64,000 nucleotides of DNA from the IMG/VR virus record IMGVR_UViG_3300020185_000013, positions 1 to 64,000 of that record. The stretch is one strand, 5' to 3'. How positions within the stretch are numbered: the stretch's first letter is position 1; every line of letters starts with the position of its first letter. Origin of the DNA: a virus. Positions 22,206-31,505 of the stretch are shown here, piece by piece. The position numbers and the translations under genes were made by a program. Under the pieces are notes generated by a model, which saw only the letters and a program-made list of their open reading frames with translations, ran no database searches and had not been told where the DNA came from.

Positions 22206-23932
22206 AGGAAATTATTGATGAAGCTCTCGAGGTGGGAGTATTTGGTGCTGACTTCACCTTTCGTAAAGGGCAGCGCGAGACAATAGAAACAATCATTCAA
22301 ACCTATCAAGAGGACCCTGAAGCAACTGTGGTGATTGACGCACCTACCGGAACTGGTAAGTCAATTATCGCAATGTGGTGTGCTTGGATCTTTAAAGAGA
22401 TGGGAAAGAGGGGCTATCTTGTCACTTCAGACCTATCCTTACAGGACCAATATGAAAGCGACCTTAAAAAGCTACGCTTAAGATGGCCATCAATTAAAGG
22501 CATCGATAATTACGATTGTCATGTTAATGGTCTTAAGTTTTCTCTTGGAGAATGTCGCATGCGAAATATGGGATATGAGCAGGCTCTTGCAAAAATGAAG
22601 TGTGCCCAAACCTGTGAGTATATTCAATTGCGTAAAAGGGCTATTGACTCTCCAGTATCTGTACTAAACTATGCCTTTTGGTTATTGCAACGTAACTATG
22701 TTGCTCCAAAGATGGAAAGTGATGAGCGAGAGGTTCCATTTAAAAAGAGGGACTATGTTTTCTTTGATGAAGCCCATAAAATAGATGAAATTGTACAGAA
22801 TCATTTTTCTCCCAGGGTAGATAATTTCCTTCCCGAACTTTTAAATAACCAGGCTAAATTCTTAGTAAAGAGTGGGTTAGCTTCTCCAAATATTAGTAGT
22901 GCATATCTCAACGATTTGCTTGGAGACCTATTGCACTCTCAAGACCGTGAAGTTCTCTATGCTAAATTGATAGAATTAAAGAAAGTTCTCACAGGATTTA
23001 ATGCATCGAAAAGTGCAGCTGAAAAGAGTGCACGTCAAATATTTGGAACTTCAGTTGATCGCCAACTTTCTCCAACTTGGAAAACGGCATTTAACCGATT
23101 TGACAGAATTAAGGACATTCATTGTAAGATTGAGGACTACATAGACTTGATTAATATAACTGGAATTGATACGATGGTATTTGACCAACGTGACGATGAG
23201 GCAAAGTTTATGTGTACTGAAGAGGCTACAATGATTCAAAAGTATCTTCATAAACAGTCTGGTTTTAAGATATTTATGAGTGCGACTATTGGTGGACCAA
23301 GAGAGTTTGCAAGAATTATGGGTATTACCAGTGCTAAATTTGTTAGACTTGATAATGCATTCAATTATGATAAATCTCCAGTAGTTTTTATCAATAAGCA
23401 TAAGCTCTCGTATCGTGAAAAAGAAACAAGTTTGCCAAAGGTCATAAAACTATTAGACAAAATAATAGAAAAGCATAAAGGGCAACGTGGGATTATTCAC
23501 ACAGGGTCATATGAGTTTACAAAATACATTAAGCAGCATAGTAAGCATACTTTCCGCTTGATGGACTATGATAACTCAAAAGAGAAGAACGATCTTCTTG
23601 AGCTATTTAAGCAAAAAGAAGAGGCAGTGTTTATGGGACCTTCACTATTAGAAGGGTTGGATTTAAAAGATGACGTTAGTCGATTCCAAGTCTTCTTTAA
23701 GGTACCATATCCAAATCTTGGAGATCCGTTAATTAAAGCAAAAATGAACACAATGCCAAATTGGTATGATTGGAAAACCGGTATAACTATTATGCAAGGA
23801 GTTGGAAGAAGTGTTAGAAATGAGGATGATTGGGCAGTGACCTATATCCTGGACGCTTGCTTTCTTTCGTTGATAAATAAACCAGAGTTATTTCCACCAT
23901 CCTTTGTAGAACGTATAAAAACAATAAAATAA
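22187..23932 (+). CDS. DinG/XPD-type Fe-S superfamily 2 helicase
   Basis: The 581-residue protein has Walker A DAPTGTGKS (51-59), a cluster of four Cys between motifs I and II (NYDC ... LGEC ... KCAQTC) that should bind a 4Fe-4S cluster, VFFDEAH (motif II), FMSATI (III), and C-terminal motifs LLEGLDL and QGVGRSVR (VI). These mark a 5'-3' DNA helicase of the DinG/XPD/Rad3 group. It may resolve R-loops or branched DNA during replication or recombination. Confidence 0.93.
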   Translation: MLERPIKEIIDEALEVGVFGADFTFRKGQRETIETIIQTYQEDPEATVVIDAPTGTGKSIIAMWCAWIFKEMGKRGYLVTSDLSLQDQYESDLKKLRLRWPSIKGIDNYDCHVNGLKFSLGECRMRNMGYEQALAKMKCAQTCEYIQLRKRAIDSPVSVLNYAFWLLQRNYVAPKMESDEREVPFKKRDYVFFDEAHKIDEIVQNHFSPRVDNFLPELLNNQAKFLVKSGLASPNISSAYLNDLLGDLLHSQDREVLYAKLIELKKVLTGFNASKSAAEKSARQIFGTSVDRQLSPTWKTAFNRFDRIKDIHCKIEDYIDLINITGIDTMVFDQRDDEAKFMCTEEATMIQKYLHKQSGFKIFMSATIGGPREFARIMGITSAKFVRLDNAFNYDKSPVVFINKHKLSYREKETSLPKVIKLLDKIIEKHKGQRGIIHTGSYEFTKYIKQHSKHTFRLMDYDNSKEKNDLLELFKQKEEAVFMGPSLLEGLDLKDDVSRFQVFFKVPYPNLGDPLIKAKMNTMPNWYDWKTGITIMQGVGRSVRNEDDWAVTYILDACFLSLINKPELFPPSFVERIKTIK

Positions 23933-24132
23933 TGGGTTTTAATAAATTATATCTACCAGAAATAACCGACTTACAAAAGTCTTTAGATAAAGATGGAAAA
24001 GAGAACTTTGAAGGATTTTGGGTACGTCGATATCTAAAAGCTGACGCAGTAATAGGTTCTTCTGAATCGATGGATTTTATCAAGCAATTTATGATAAAAC
24101 AAGATGAAAAGAATAGTATTGCGAGCAATTGA
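23932..24132 (+). CDS. Small protein, function unknown
   Basis: Sixty-six residues beginning MGFNKLYLPEITDLQKSLDK. TAATG overlap with the helicase stop. It resembles short, charged proteins that precede tail genes, with no diagnostic motif. Confidence 0.65.
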   Translation: MGFNKLYLPEITDLQKSLDKDGKENFEGFWVRRYLKADAVIGSSESMDFIKQFMIKQDEKNSIASN

Positions 24133-24169
24133 CTTTTCAATTAGAACGCTATTTAAGATTAAAAATAAA

Positions 24170-24766
24170 ATGACAATGAGTACACAAGTACAGACCGAAA
24201 ACCAAATTTACGTTTGGACCAAAACTGAAAAGGCTGGATCGATCGTTGTGGTTGCTGAGAAACAAAAAGATTCGAAATGGCTCTATTTTGAAGACGGCTC
24301 CCGAATTAATCCATCTCTAGTTAATGAGTATTTAATGGAGGCGAAAACAATGGACGAGGCAAAAATACATGCTTCTTCTTTTGGCAATACTCTTGGAATA
24401 ACTCCAACCAAAACAGGCCCAGTTGAAGACCATTCGAATACGGTGGTTACTACTACATCAGACCCTATTATTACTCAACCTAAAGAAGAGGTTAAAGAAG
24501 AGGTTAACGTAATGATGGAAATGCTCTCTAAAATGAGCAAGAAAAACAAGGCAACTATGCCGGTTGAGGTAAACATTCCATCAACTATGGTATATGAAAT
24601 GTTACAGGATCAGATGGATTTAGAACAATCTGACTTAAATGAACAGATCGGGATGCTGGTAGAAAATCAGATAAATAACCTACAAGAACAATTAAGAGAA
24701 CAAATTCAATCATTTATTTCTAATTACTATAACAATGAGCACAGAGAACACACAGAATCAGAATGA
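24170..24766 (+). CDS. Protein of unknown function, helical C-terminus
   Basis: One hundred and ninety-eight residues. The N-terminal half (NQIYVWTKTEKAGSIVVVAEK) may form a small beta domain, the middle is a Thr/Pro linker, and the C-terminal 70 residues are predicted coiled coil. In-frame upstream codons to 24104 overlap the previous gene, so ATG 24170 (or 24176) is chosen. It begins the run of tail-region genes. Confidence 0.65.
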   Translation: MTMSTQVQTENQIYVWTKTEKAGSIVVVAEKQKDSKWLYFEDGSRINPSLVNEYLMEAKTMDEAKIHASSFGNTLGITPTKTGPVEDHSNTVVTTTSDPIITQPKEEVKEEVNVMMEMLSKMSKKNKATMPVEVNIPSTMVYEMLQDQMDLEQSDLNEQIGMLVENQINNLQEQLREQIQSFISNYYNNEHREHTESE

Positions 24767-25139
24767 CGCAATTCTTTTTACAAGAAAACAAAGAAGATAC
24801 ATGCTTAAAGAAAGAGGTATTCTAAAGCAGGTTTCTAAACTTTCATTCTTTAATCCACTTCGTTCTAATCTAAGAGCGCAAAACATGGAAAGCGGTAGAA
24901 AAATGCACTCACAGCATATGGATATTGTAGAGCAAAGAAATGGCGAACTTCTAGAGGCTAAACTTGAAAGTATGAAGAATACTTGGAGAGAGATTGGCTA
25001 TAATGATGCTGAAATTAATCTACTTGAAGAGGCTTGGGCACTAACTGTATTTAAAGACAGTGAAACCTACCGAGAGGATAAGAAAAAGTCTCGTCAATTA
25101 ATGAAAGAGGCTAATACTTTAAGAGCAGCTAGAGCATAA
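24735..25139 (+). CDS. Basic helical protein, function unknown
   Basis: One hundred and thirty-four residues beginning MSTENTQNQNDAILF, mostly helical and charged (RKQRRYMLKERG, MKNTWREIGYNDAEI). It overlaps the gene before by 32 bp and abuts the next one. It may be a tail assembly factor, by position only. Confidence 0.65.
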   Translation: MSTENTQNQNDAILFTRKQRRYMLKERGILKQVSKLSFFNPLRSNLRAQNMESGRKMHSQHMDIVEQRNGELLEAKLESMKNTWREIGYNDAEINLLEEAWALTVFKDSETYREDKKKSRQLMKEANTLRAARA

Positions 25140-25462
25140 TGGTAACATTAACTATAGAACCAGCCGATAACGGGGTTGTCAAAGTTATCTATGATGACTC
25201 CGTTAACGGAGCTGGAGAAGAGTTTGTTTCTCGAAAAGTATATGATTTCGAGAGAGATGAGGAGACCAAAGAATCAGTAGTGGACTTCTTATCAGACGTT
25301 GTTCTTGATCTTGGAATTGACGTCGGCAGCGACTTAGATAAATTCAAAGTTGCAATCGTAACTGAAATAGGCGATCCTGCCCAATTCAGTGAAGATGAAA
25401 TAAAACAAAAAATAAAAGAGTTGAAAGCTGAAATTAAAGAGCTTGAAAATTCTATAAAATAA
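25139..25462 (+). CDS. Small acidic protein with C-terminal coiled coil
   Basis: One hundred and seven residues; an acidic beta-rich N-terminal part, then a helix (DEIKQKIKELKAEIKELE) typical of a short coiled coil. Stop/start overlaps on both sides. Unknown function. Confidence 0.65.
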   Translation: MVTLTIEPADNGVVKVIYDDSVNGAGEEFVSRKVYDFERDEETKESVVDFLSDVVLDLGIDVGSDLDKFKVAIVTEIGDPAQFSEDEIKQKIKELKAEIKELENSIK

Positions 25463-25860
25463 TGACCTTAAAAGTAGCAGGTATTTGGTGTAAAACGAAG
25501 TCTGACTTTGATAAGTACATTCGCCAGGAAGAATATGACTTAGTGATCTCTCACAATGAGATCTATAGTCGCCTGCTTAAAAGTGATCCGAGCGATGCTG
25601 AACCGTCGGATGTCATTATTTCACTCTATATACAAAAACTTTTTAAAACTATTCCTAAGAAATTCGAAGGTTTAGAAGAGGTTAACATTGCTTTCTTATT
25701 TAAGAATCTTGACAGTGAGACTGTCTCAAACTTCAAGAGGTTCATTTCTAGTGAATTTGAAATGGGTGAAATGGATTTAATCATTATTAATAGATGTGAT
25801 TATCCAAAGAAAGGGGTGTTAAGCCTATTTGATGCTGTAAAGTTTATTGACCATGATTAA
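25462..25860 (+). CDS. Protein of unknown function
   Basis: One hundred and thirty-two residues beginning MTLKVAGIWCKTKSDF; SLYIQKLFKTIPKKF and NIAFLFKNLD segments suggest a mixed alpha/beta fold. Overlaps the next gene. No family recognised. Confidence 0.65.
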   Translation: MTLKVAGIWCKTKSDFDKYIRQEEYDLVISHNEIYSRLLKSDPSDAEPSDVIISLYIQKLFKTIPKKFEGLEEVNIAFLFKNLDSETVSNFKRFISSEFEMGEMDLIIINRCDYPKKGVLSLFDAVKFIDHD

Positions 25861-26458
25861 GCACAAGCTTTTTGCAAAGGGCGAATATGTACAAGCACTG
25901 ATCTCAACAACACAACAACCTAACGTTCTTATTCCGGTTAGGGGAATTATCTATGATGTCAAGTTTGATGACATTAATCCACAGTATCAAATTAGAGTCA
26001 AGAAATTCTATGACTCAATCTATTTTCTTAAGCAAAACATGTTTGGTGGCCGATTCTTTCGCGACTTTGAGGGTCATGATACCAGAATAAATGCTAAAAG
26101 AACCAACTATAAAAATACAGAGCAATTAGTAGAAGAACTATTTGACGGAGACAATTGGAAAAAGTATTTAATTGTCGTTGATTCTGTATTTTGTGTTAAG
26201 ACATTTGAAGAACAACAAATCTTATTTAATAATTTACAGTCTTTTATGATTGAACAAAAGATTAAAGAGATTTATGAGATGTCAACCCGATTACCATACC
26301 AGCGAGCTTCAGGTGATTTTGCATATGAATCTAAAGGTGAATTCATCACCGCTTTAAAGAAATTCCTGGGTGATCGCACTCCACCTGATGAGGAATGGAT
26401 CGATAACATGTTCTATAATCCAACTTCTAAGGAAATGGACATGGGAGAATGGAAGTAG
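25853..26458 (+). CDS. Protein of unknown function in tail gene cluster
   Basis: Two hundred and one residues starting MIKHKLFAKGEYVQAL. An N-terminal part reading VLIPVRGIIYDVKFDD may be a small barrel; YDSIYFLKQNMFGGRFFRDF follows. The frame can be extended to a TTG at 25847, but the ATG at 25853 is more likely. It ends just before a late-type promoter. Confidence 0.66.
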   Translation: MIKHKLFAKGEYVQALISTTQQPNVLIPVRGIIYDVKFDDINPQYQIRVKKFYDSIYFLKQNMFGGRFFRDFEGHDTRINAKRTNYKNTEQLVEELFDGDNWKKYLIVVDSVFCVKTFEEQQILFNNLQSFMIEQKIKEIYEMSTRLPYQRASGDFAYESKGEFITALKKFLGDRTPPDEEWIDNMFYNPTSKEMDMGEWK

Positions 26459-26473
26459 TATGATAATAAATAG

Positions 26474-26483
26474 GATATATAAA
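26474..26483 (+). promoter_or_regulatory. Late-type GATATATA promoter motif
   Basis: GATATATAAA 18 bp before the ATG at 26502; probable promoter of the main baseplate operon. Confidence 0.6.
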
Positions 26484-26501
26484 GAAAAATAGATCCTATT
26501 A

Positions 26502-28283
26502 ATGTCTGAACAAGCACAAGATAATACATCACTACCAGGAGAATCTTCAAAACTTCAATTTGTTTCTGAAGAAAACGGCATCTTTATGTATAGAGATGTA
26601 GATAGTGGGGCTGAAATAAATTCACAGGCTCTAATTGATGGTGCGAAAGGAAATCCACCAATTTCAGGAGAGGGAGCTGTTAAATTAGGAGCTACTATAA
26701 AGCAATCTATTGGTGCAGAAAACGGCGGATTTTACGGAGCCCAACCAGATATCCAATCTAGAAAATATAGTGTTGGTAAAGAGGTTTCAGGAGCAGGAAA
26801 CACCAATAATAAGGTAGAAGATGCTGGGCAAACAGTTGATGCTGGACAGGCAGTAAGATCTAAATTTAACAGATGGTCATTATTTAAGACTGAAAATATT
26901 GCAGGTAAAAGCGGTGTAGGAACTGCAAGTAATAAAAAGGAAATGTCAGAGGCTCTATATGGAGGACCTGATGGTCCAATTCAAAACCCAACTGCACGTA
27001 ACATTGTTAACTTTGCAAAAGGAACTAAGTCTTCTGGAAAAAGTCCATCAACTAGCTTAGGATATGATTATGATTTAGCTGACTTTATTCAATGTCAACA
27101 CTATGGAATGATTAGCAATAATTATATGCTAACTCTAAGAAGGTTTCCATATCCAGTACAAGACGATATTATTAGCCCAAAAATATTTGATAAAACCGGT
27201 AAGCCGGTGGAATCACACCAGCCTGATCTTGCAAGGGCTATTACTTGGATGTCACCTGCGCTTGGAAACGATCTTAAAGAAATTTTAAAGTTTAAGGTGG
27301 GTTATAACTGGAAGGATGTTGAATCTCAATTACAAGATATTCAAACTTCTAAATCTAATAGAGGTGCACTTGGTTCAAGTATTGACGGTAGTCCATTACT
27401 TTCAGCAGTAGAGGCTGGTTTAAATGGTAGAAGTGCAGCAGAATCTCAATTAATTAGAGAAAGAGGTGCTGGATTTGACCCAACTAAAGAAACTTACCCA
27501 AACAAAGTATTTGGACCATATAATGTAATTAAAGACGTATTAGCTAGGGATCGCGGAATTAAATTTGAACAAGATTTCACACTTACGTTTCATTATGACA
27601 TTAGAGGATACGGAAACACTTCACCGAAGGCAGCGTTTATGGATACGATGTCAAACATATTGGCACTAACATATAGTAATGCTCCATTCTGGGGAGGAGC
27701 TACTCGTTATCTAGGAAGCGGTAGTGTTGGTAAGCCATTTGGTGATCTTAATAAACTTAAAAGTGGAGATTACCAAGGATTTTTAACAGGTTTAAAAGAT
27801 CAATTTTCCGGAGCCCTTTCTGGAGGATGGGAAGATCTTAAAAAAGGATTTGGTAACTCAAAAATTCTTGATAACGTTGTTGGTGGTGGCTTGATGAAAT
27901 TATTTGGAGGTCCTCAAGGTGCAACTCTTGCTGCAGCATTTCTAACTGGTGATCCTACTGGTAACTGGCACTTAACAATTGGTAATCCAATGGCACCAAT
28001 GGTAGTGATAGGTAACTTAGCACTGCAAGATGCTCAATTTGAATTTGAAGGTCCTCTTGGATATGAAGATTTTCCAAGTAAATTAAAAGTTACAATTACC
28101 TTAAAACCAGGTAGACCAAGAGATAAGGGTGATATTGAGAGCATGTTTAATGCTGGAAGAGGTAGACTGTATCTACAACCTGAAGAAGGTGGTGGTCCTA
28201 ACGAAGGATTGGTTGATGCATACGGTAAGAAAATAATGACAGAAGAAATGATACGTAGAGCTTCTGATATGAATCACGGATAA
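26502..28283 (+). CDS. Virion protein, probable baseplate/tail component
   Basis: This 593-residue protein is Gly-rich in the first 170 residues. It then has an ordered region with NNYMLTLRRFPYPVQDDI and a C-terminal portion (WHLTIGNPMAPMVVIGNL, FEFEGPLGYEDFPSKL, KVTITLKPGRPRDKGDI) that reads like a tail-tube/baseplate beta fold. It is first in an operon leading to gp53-, gp27- and gp5-like genes. The exact T4 counterpart is unclear; a gp48/gp54-type role is possible. Confidence 0.7.
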   Translation: MSEQAQDNTSLPGESSKLQFVSEENGIFMYRDVDSGAEINSQALIDGAKGNPPISGEGAVKLGATIKQSIGAENGGFYGAQPDIQSRKYSVGKEVSGAGNTNNKVEDAGQTVDAGQAVRSKFNRWSLFKTENIAGKSGVGTASNKKEMSEALYGGPDGPIQNPTARNIVNFAKGTKSSGKSPSTSLGYDYDLADFIQCQHYGMISNNYMLTLRRFPYPVQDDIISPKIFDKTGKPVESHQPDLARAITWMSPALGNDLKEILKFKVGYNWKDVESQLQDIQTSKSNRGALGSSIDGSPLLSAVEAGLNGRSAAESQLIRERGAGFDPTKETYPNKVFGPYNVIKDVLARDRGIKFEQDFTLTFHYDIRGYGNTSPKAAFMDTMSNILALTYSNAPFWGGATRYLGSGSVGKPFGDLNKLKSGDYQGFLTGLKDQFSGALSGGWEDLKKGFGNSKILDNVVGGGLMKLFGGPQGATLAAAFLTGDPTGNWHLTIGNPMAPMVVIGNLALQDAQFEFEGPLGYEDFPSKLKVTITLKPGRPRDKGDIESMFNAGRGRLYLQPEEGGGPNEGLVDAYGKKIMTEEMIRRASDMNHG

Positions 28284-28288
28284 TAGAT

Positions 28289-28843
28289 ATGGAATTAAAA
28301 ACATTATTAAATAAGATCAGCGACGGCGTTAAAATTATAATGGCTGTTCCTTCTATAATCTTTAGTGATAGAGAAAATGCTAAACTAGTTGAAGAAAATC
28401 ATGCTATCACTAAGTTTGAAGAGGCAAGACCAGATCTAGTTGCACTTAAGTACTATGGAACTACGGAGGGGCTAGATATTATTTTAAAGTATAACAATAT
28501 ATCTGATCCTTTTTCTATTAAACAGGGTCAGATTATATCAGTACCTTCTCAAGAAATTTCACTAATTAAGTTTCAACGACCAAAAGAGGTTGAAGAAAAC
28601 CCAGTAAAGCAGCAGTTTATTGATACAAAAAGATTGACGACTAAAGATCAAAAAAGGGTTAAAGCTCTACAAAAGAAATACGGTAAAGAAAACCTATTGC
28701 CGCCAAATGTTATACCAGTGGGCAAGAAAACTTATAGATTTGAAAGGGGTAAAATTGTGTTTGGGAAACAGGCACAAAGTGACCCTGTTGTGGATGAAAT
28801 TTTAAAAGAGACTAGAAGTCAAGATACTCAAAACTTAAGTTAA
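28289..28843 (+). CDS. LysM-containing baseplate protein (gp53-like)
   Basis: One hundred and eighty-four residues. The segment RPDLVALKYYGTTEGLDIIL ... NNISDPFSIKQGQIISVPS is a LysM-type fold; T4 gp53, a baseplate wedge protein, carries the same fold. The C-terminal part is basic. Its place between other baseplate genes fits. A peptidoglycan-binding role is less likely in this context. Confidence 0.72.
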   Translation: MELKTLLNKISDGVKIIMAVPSIIFSDRENAKLVEENHAITKFEEARPDLVALKYYGTTEGLDIILKYNNISDPFSIKQGQIISVPSQEISLIKFQRPKEVEENPVKQQFIDTKRLTTKDQKRVKALQKKYGKENLLPPNVIPVGKKTYRFERGKIVFGKQAQSDPVVDEILKETRSQDTQNLS

Positions 28844-28849
28844 TAATAG

Positions 28850-30349
28850 ATGGATCTATCTAGTAAAATATTAGCCTTAATTGAGCCTTCAATTGAGCCT
28901 TCAAAAATTGAAACACCTTCAAAAAATGAAGAGAGTGGAGAAGAGGATAAAATAACGAAAACTTTCGGTATTGATTCTCCTGTCATTTTTTTAAATGGTT
29001 ATGTTTTTGAAAGAATTGATGTTGTCAATTTTTCAATTGAAAGCGCTGGAGTTATACCAATCTGTTCGGCTAAGATTGTAGATTCAAAAAATGTGTTTAC
29101 TGTTGATGCTTTTCCTAGAGACGGAGATGTATTTACTGTTTTTATTAATTCAAAAAATCAAAGCACTTTTAAGTCAATTCATCTTGATTTTGAAATTATA
29201 AACATTACTGCTGAGCCAAAAAAAGAGGGAGATCCTAAAGTAGTTAATCTTACTGGAAGGGTTAAAGTACCTAAATTTTTTGCTGAAAATTGTCAACATT
29301 TAGAAGAGAACACTTCATTAGAGCATATTACTAAAGTAGCAAAAGAATTAGGACTAGGACTAGCTTCTAATATTGAAAGTACTGACGATTCACAAATAAG
29401 AATTCAACCATACATAAATTACGTTGATTTTATAAATAATATTGTCTCAACTTCATATATTAATGATGACTCTTTCCAGACTCATTTTATTGACCATTAT
29501 TATTATCTAAATTTTGTTAATGTAAATTCTATTTTTAATTCAGAAAATCCACCGCTTGATAGTTTTGAAGAATCTTTAGCATCTTTAAATGTTTCAATTG
29601 GAGAAGAATCATTTGCGCCAGAAGACATTGACTCAAACCCAACTCGATTATTTTTAACTAATAAAGTTAACTTTAAGGCAACAAATCAATATGTAAATAA
29701 ATTTGAGATAGTTAATTCATCACAAGCGGTAACAGAAGTACATGGTCATTTTAGAGATGTTCAAGTATATGATGATAATTCAGATGAAAAACTTGATGAA
29801 TTTGAATTAAGTACACTAACACAAGACCCTTCAAGGTTGCTTGATATTCAAGAGCCACTTCGCGGAAACAGAGAAAGCGAAGAATATGCACAGCTTAGGA
29901 AACATAAGTATATGGGTAGACAGGATGTTGGTAGCGATGGAATTGGAAATTCACACCCTAATTATGTGTTCGCTCAATTAAATAATAACATGAATAACGA
30001 CGATACTCAAAGAATGAAAATGGTTGTTACTCTTGAATCTTTTAATCCTTCACTATATAGGTTTCAAAAAGTACCTTTGCTACTTTATCATGTTACTTCA
30101 GAAAGTATAAAACCTGCGCTTGAGTTGGAAAAAGAAAAAGAAAAGCAAGGATTTACAGATTCAGCAATTGATGTTCCTAAAGGCGAAGAAAACCCAGATC
30201 AAGTATTAGATCAATTTGCTTCAGGATATTATATAGTAGAATCAATAGAGTTAATTTATAAAAAGAGACTTGGTAAATTCTTTCAACGAGTTACTCTTAT
30301 AAGAAGAGATTGGCCGGCTAGACTAAACGCGGTTAAAGGGAATAAATAA
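28850..30349 (+). CDS. Baseplate hub protein (gp27/gpD-like)
   Basis: In this 499-residue protein an N-terminal beta domain (FGIDSPVIFLNGYVFERIDV) is followed by TSLEHITKVAKELGLGL and YINYVDFINNIVSTSY. These match the hub-protein module in which a short helical segment sits between two barrel domains (T4 gp27, P2 gpD, VgrG N-terminus). The C-terminus (GYYIVESIELIYKKRLGKF, RVTLIRRDWP) ends in a strand pair typical of these hubs. It should form the trimeric hub holding the spike encoded next. Confidence 0.72.
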   Translation: MDLSSKILALIEPSIEPSKIETPSKNEESGEEDKITKTFGIDSPVIFLNGYVFERIDVVNFSIESAGVIPICSAKIVDSKNVFTVDAFPRDGDVFTVFINSKNQSTFKSIHLDFEIINITAEPKKEGDPKVVNLTGRVKVPKFFAENCQHLEENTSLEHITKVAKELGLGLASNIESTDDSQIRIQPYINYVDFINNIVSTSYINDDSFQTHFIDHYYYLNFVNVNSIFNSENPPLDSFEESLASLNVSIGEESFAPEDIDSNPTRLFLTNKVNFKATNQYVNKFEIVNSSQAVTEVHGHFRDVQVYDDNSDEKLDEFELSTLTQDPSRLLDIQEPLRGNRESEEYAQLRKHKYMGRQDVGSDGIGNSHPNYVFAQLNNNMNNDDTQRMKMVVTLESFNPSLYRFQKVPLLLYHVTSESIKPALELEKEKEKQGFTDSAIDVPKGEENPDQVLDQFASGYYIVESIELIYKKRLGKFFQRVTLIRRDWPARLNAVKGNK

Positions 30350-30356
30350 TTAAATT

Positions 30357-31505
30357 ATGCAAGACTTCAAGACGACATTAGACTTTAGAAAGGGCTTTCG
30401 CTATAGCAAATTAGCGGAGGATCCTACATTCTTGACGTTTTTCTTTATGTTTGACTACTTTAGTGAAGAGTCTCCTCTATTTAATGGAGAGGCAGAGAAT
30501 TACTTAAAAAATGTAGTTAAAGATGCTGAAAAAGCGGAGGCTCTTGCGAACTTTAAAAAGATTTTACAAAGAATTAATTCTGAACTTCCTTGGTTTTGGC
30601 AAAGTGTTTCTGGAATTGATACTACTCGACAATATGGTAACATGGAAGAACCATGGTGGGGAGCTGATAAACCTGCGATTGAGATAAGTTGTTTAGAGAC
30701 TGTAGAACTTACGGTTTCTGGTATGATCGATCTATACAAAAAGGCAGCATATGACTTTAATAGATGGGTTGAAGTTATTCCAAAGAACTTAAGACGTTTT
30801 AGAATGTGGGTTTGGGTTTCAGAAGTTAGAGACTTTTCTACATCTTCAGCTTCAAAGGCGTTTAGCGCGCTTCAAGAGGCTGGAGGAAACAATGTTGTTA
30901 GTAATGACAATAGCGTTAAAAGTGCTAAACCATTCTTTCAAATTGAATTAAATTATTGTACATGGGATATTGACTCTACGAGTAATATATTTGCTGATCT
31001 TTCAAGAAGTCCTAGCGAAGTTGCAGCTCCAACTATTAAAATCTTTTACGAAAATGTTTCATATATTGGGGAATACGGTAACAATTCAATACCGAATGCT
31101 AATAGAACTTTGGGAGAAATGCTTGGAGATATTGCAAAAGAAAAGTTAGACCGAATTACAAGTGGAGCAATTGATAGAGTTTCTGAAAGTCTACAAGCAA
31201 GAGCACTTCTTGGAAATGTACATGGCATAAATTTAGCATCAACTATTCAAGACGCATTTAATGCTGGATCAGTTAATGGTATTGCAAACATCCTGAATGG
31301 AGTTAATACTACTAGCTCTGGAAATACCGGAGACGGTAATCTTGGAGAGGTGCACGATAAAGTTCCTCAAAAAAATGAATCACCAAGAGGAAACGTTTAT
31401 GGAGAAGTAGCTCAAGATTCTGAAGATCTAACTCCAGAAAACGTGTATATTAATTCAAACGTAACAGATAACGAAGGTCCAATCAACCAAAACGTACATA
31501 AATAA
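30357..31505 (+). CDS. Baseplate protein, probable tube-initiator type
   Basis: Three hundred and eighty-two residues. NLRRFRMWVWVSEVRDF and FFQIELNYCTWDIDS suggest a tube-like beta fold, followed by a helical segment and a disordered Asn/Gly-rich tail. It sits between hub and spike genes and overlaps the spike ATG. A T4 gp54 or gp48 counterpart is inferred from order, not from clear similarity. Confidence 0.65.
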   Translation: MQDFKTTLDFRKGFRYSKLAEDPTFLTFFFMFDYFSEESPLFNGEAENYLKNVVKDAEKAEALANFKKILQRINSELPWFWQSVSGIDTTRQYGNMEEPWWGADKPAIEISCLETVELTVSGMIDLYKKAAYDFNRWVEVIPKNLRRFRMWVWVSEVRDFSTSSASKAFSALQEAGGNNVVSNDNSVKSAKPFFQIELNYCTWDIDSTSNIFADLSRSPSEVAAPTIKIFYENVSYIGEYGNNSIPNANRTLGEMLGDIAKEKLDRITSGAIDRVSESLQARALLGNVHGINLASTIQDAFNAGSVNGIANILNGVNTTSSGNTGDGNLGEVHDKVPQKNESPRGNVYGEVAQDSEDLTPENVYINSNVTDNEGPINQNVHK

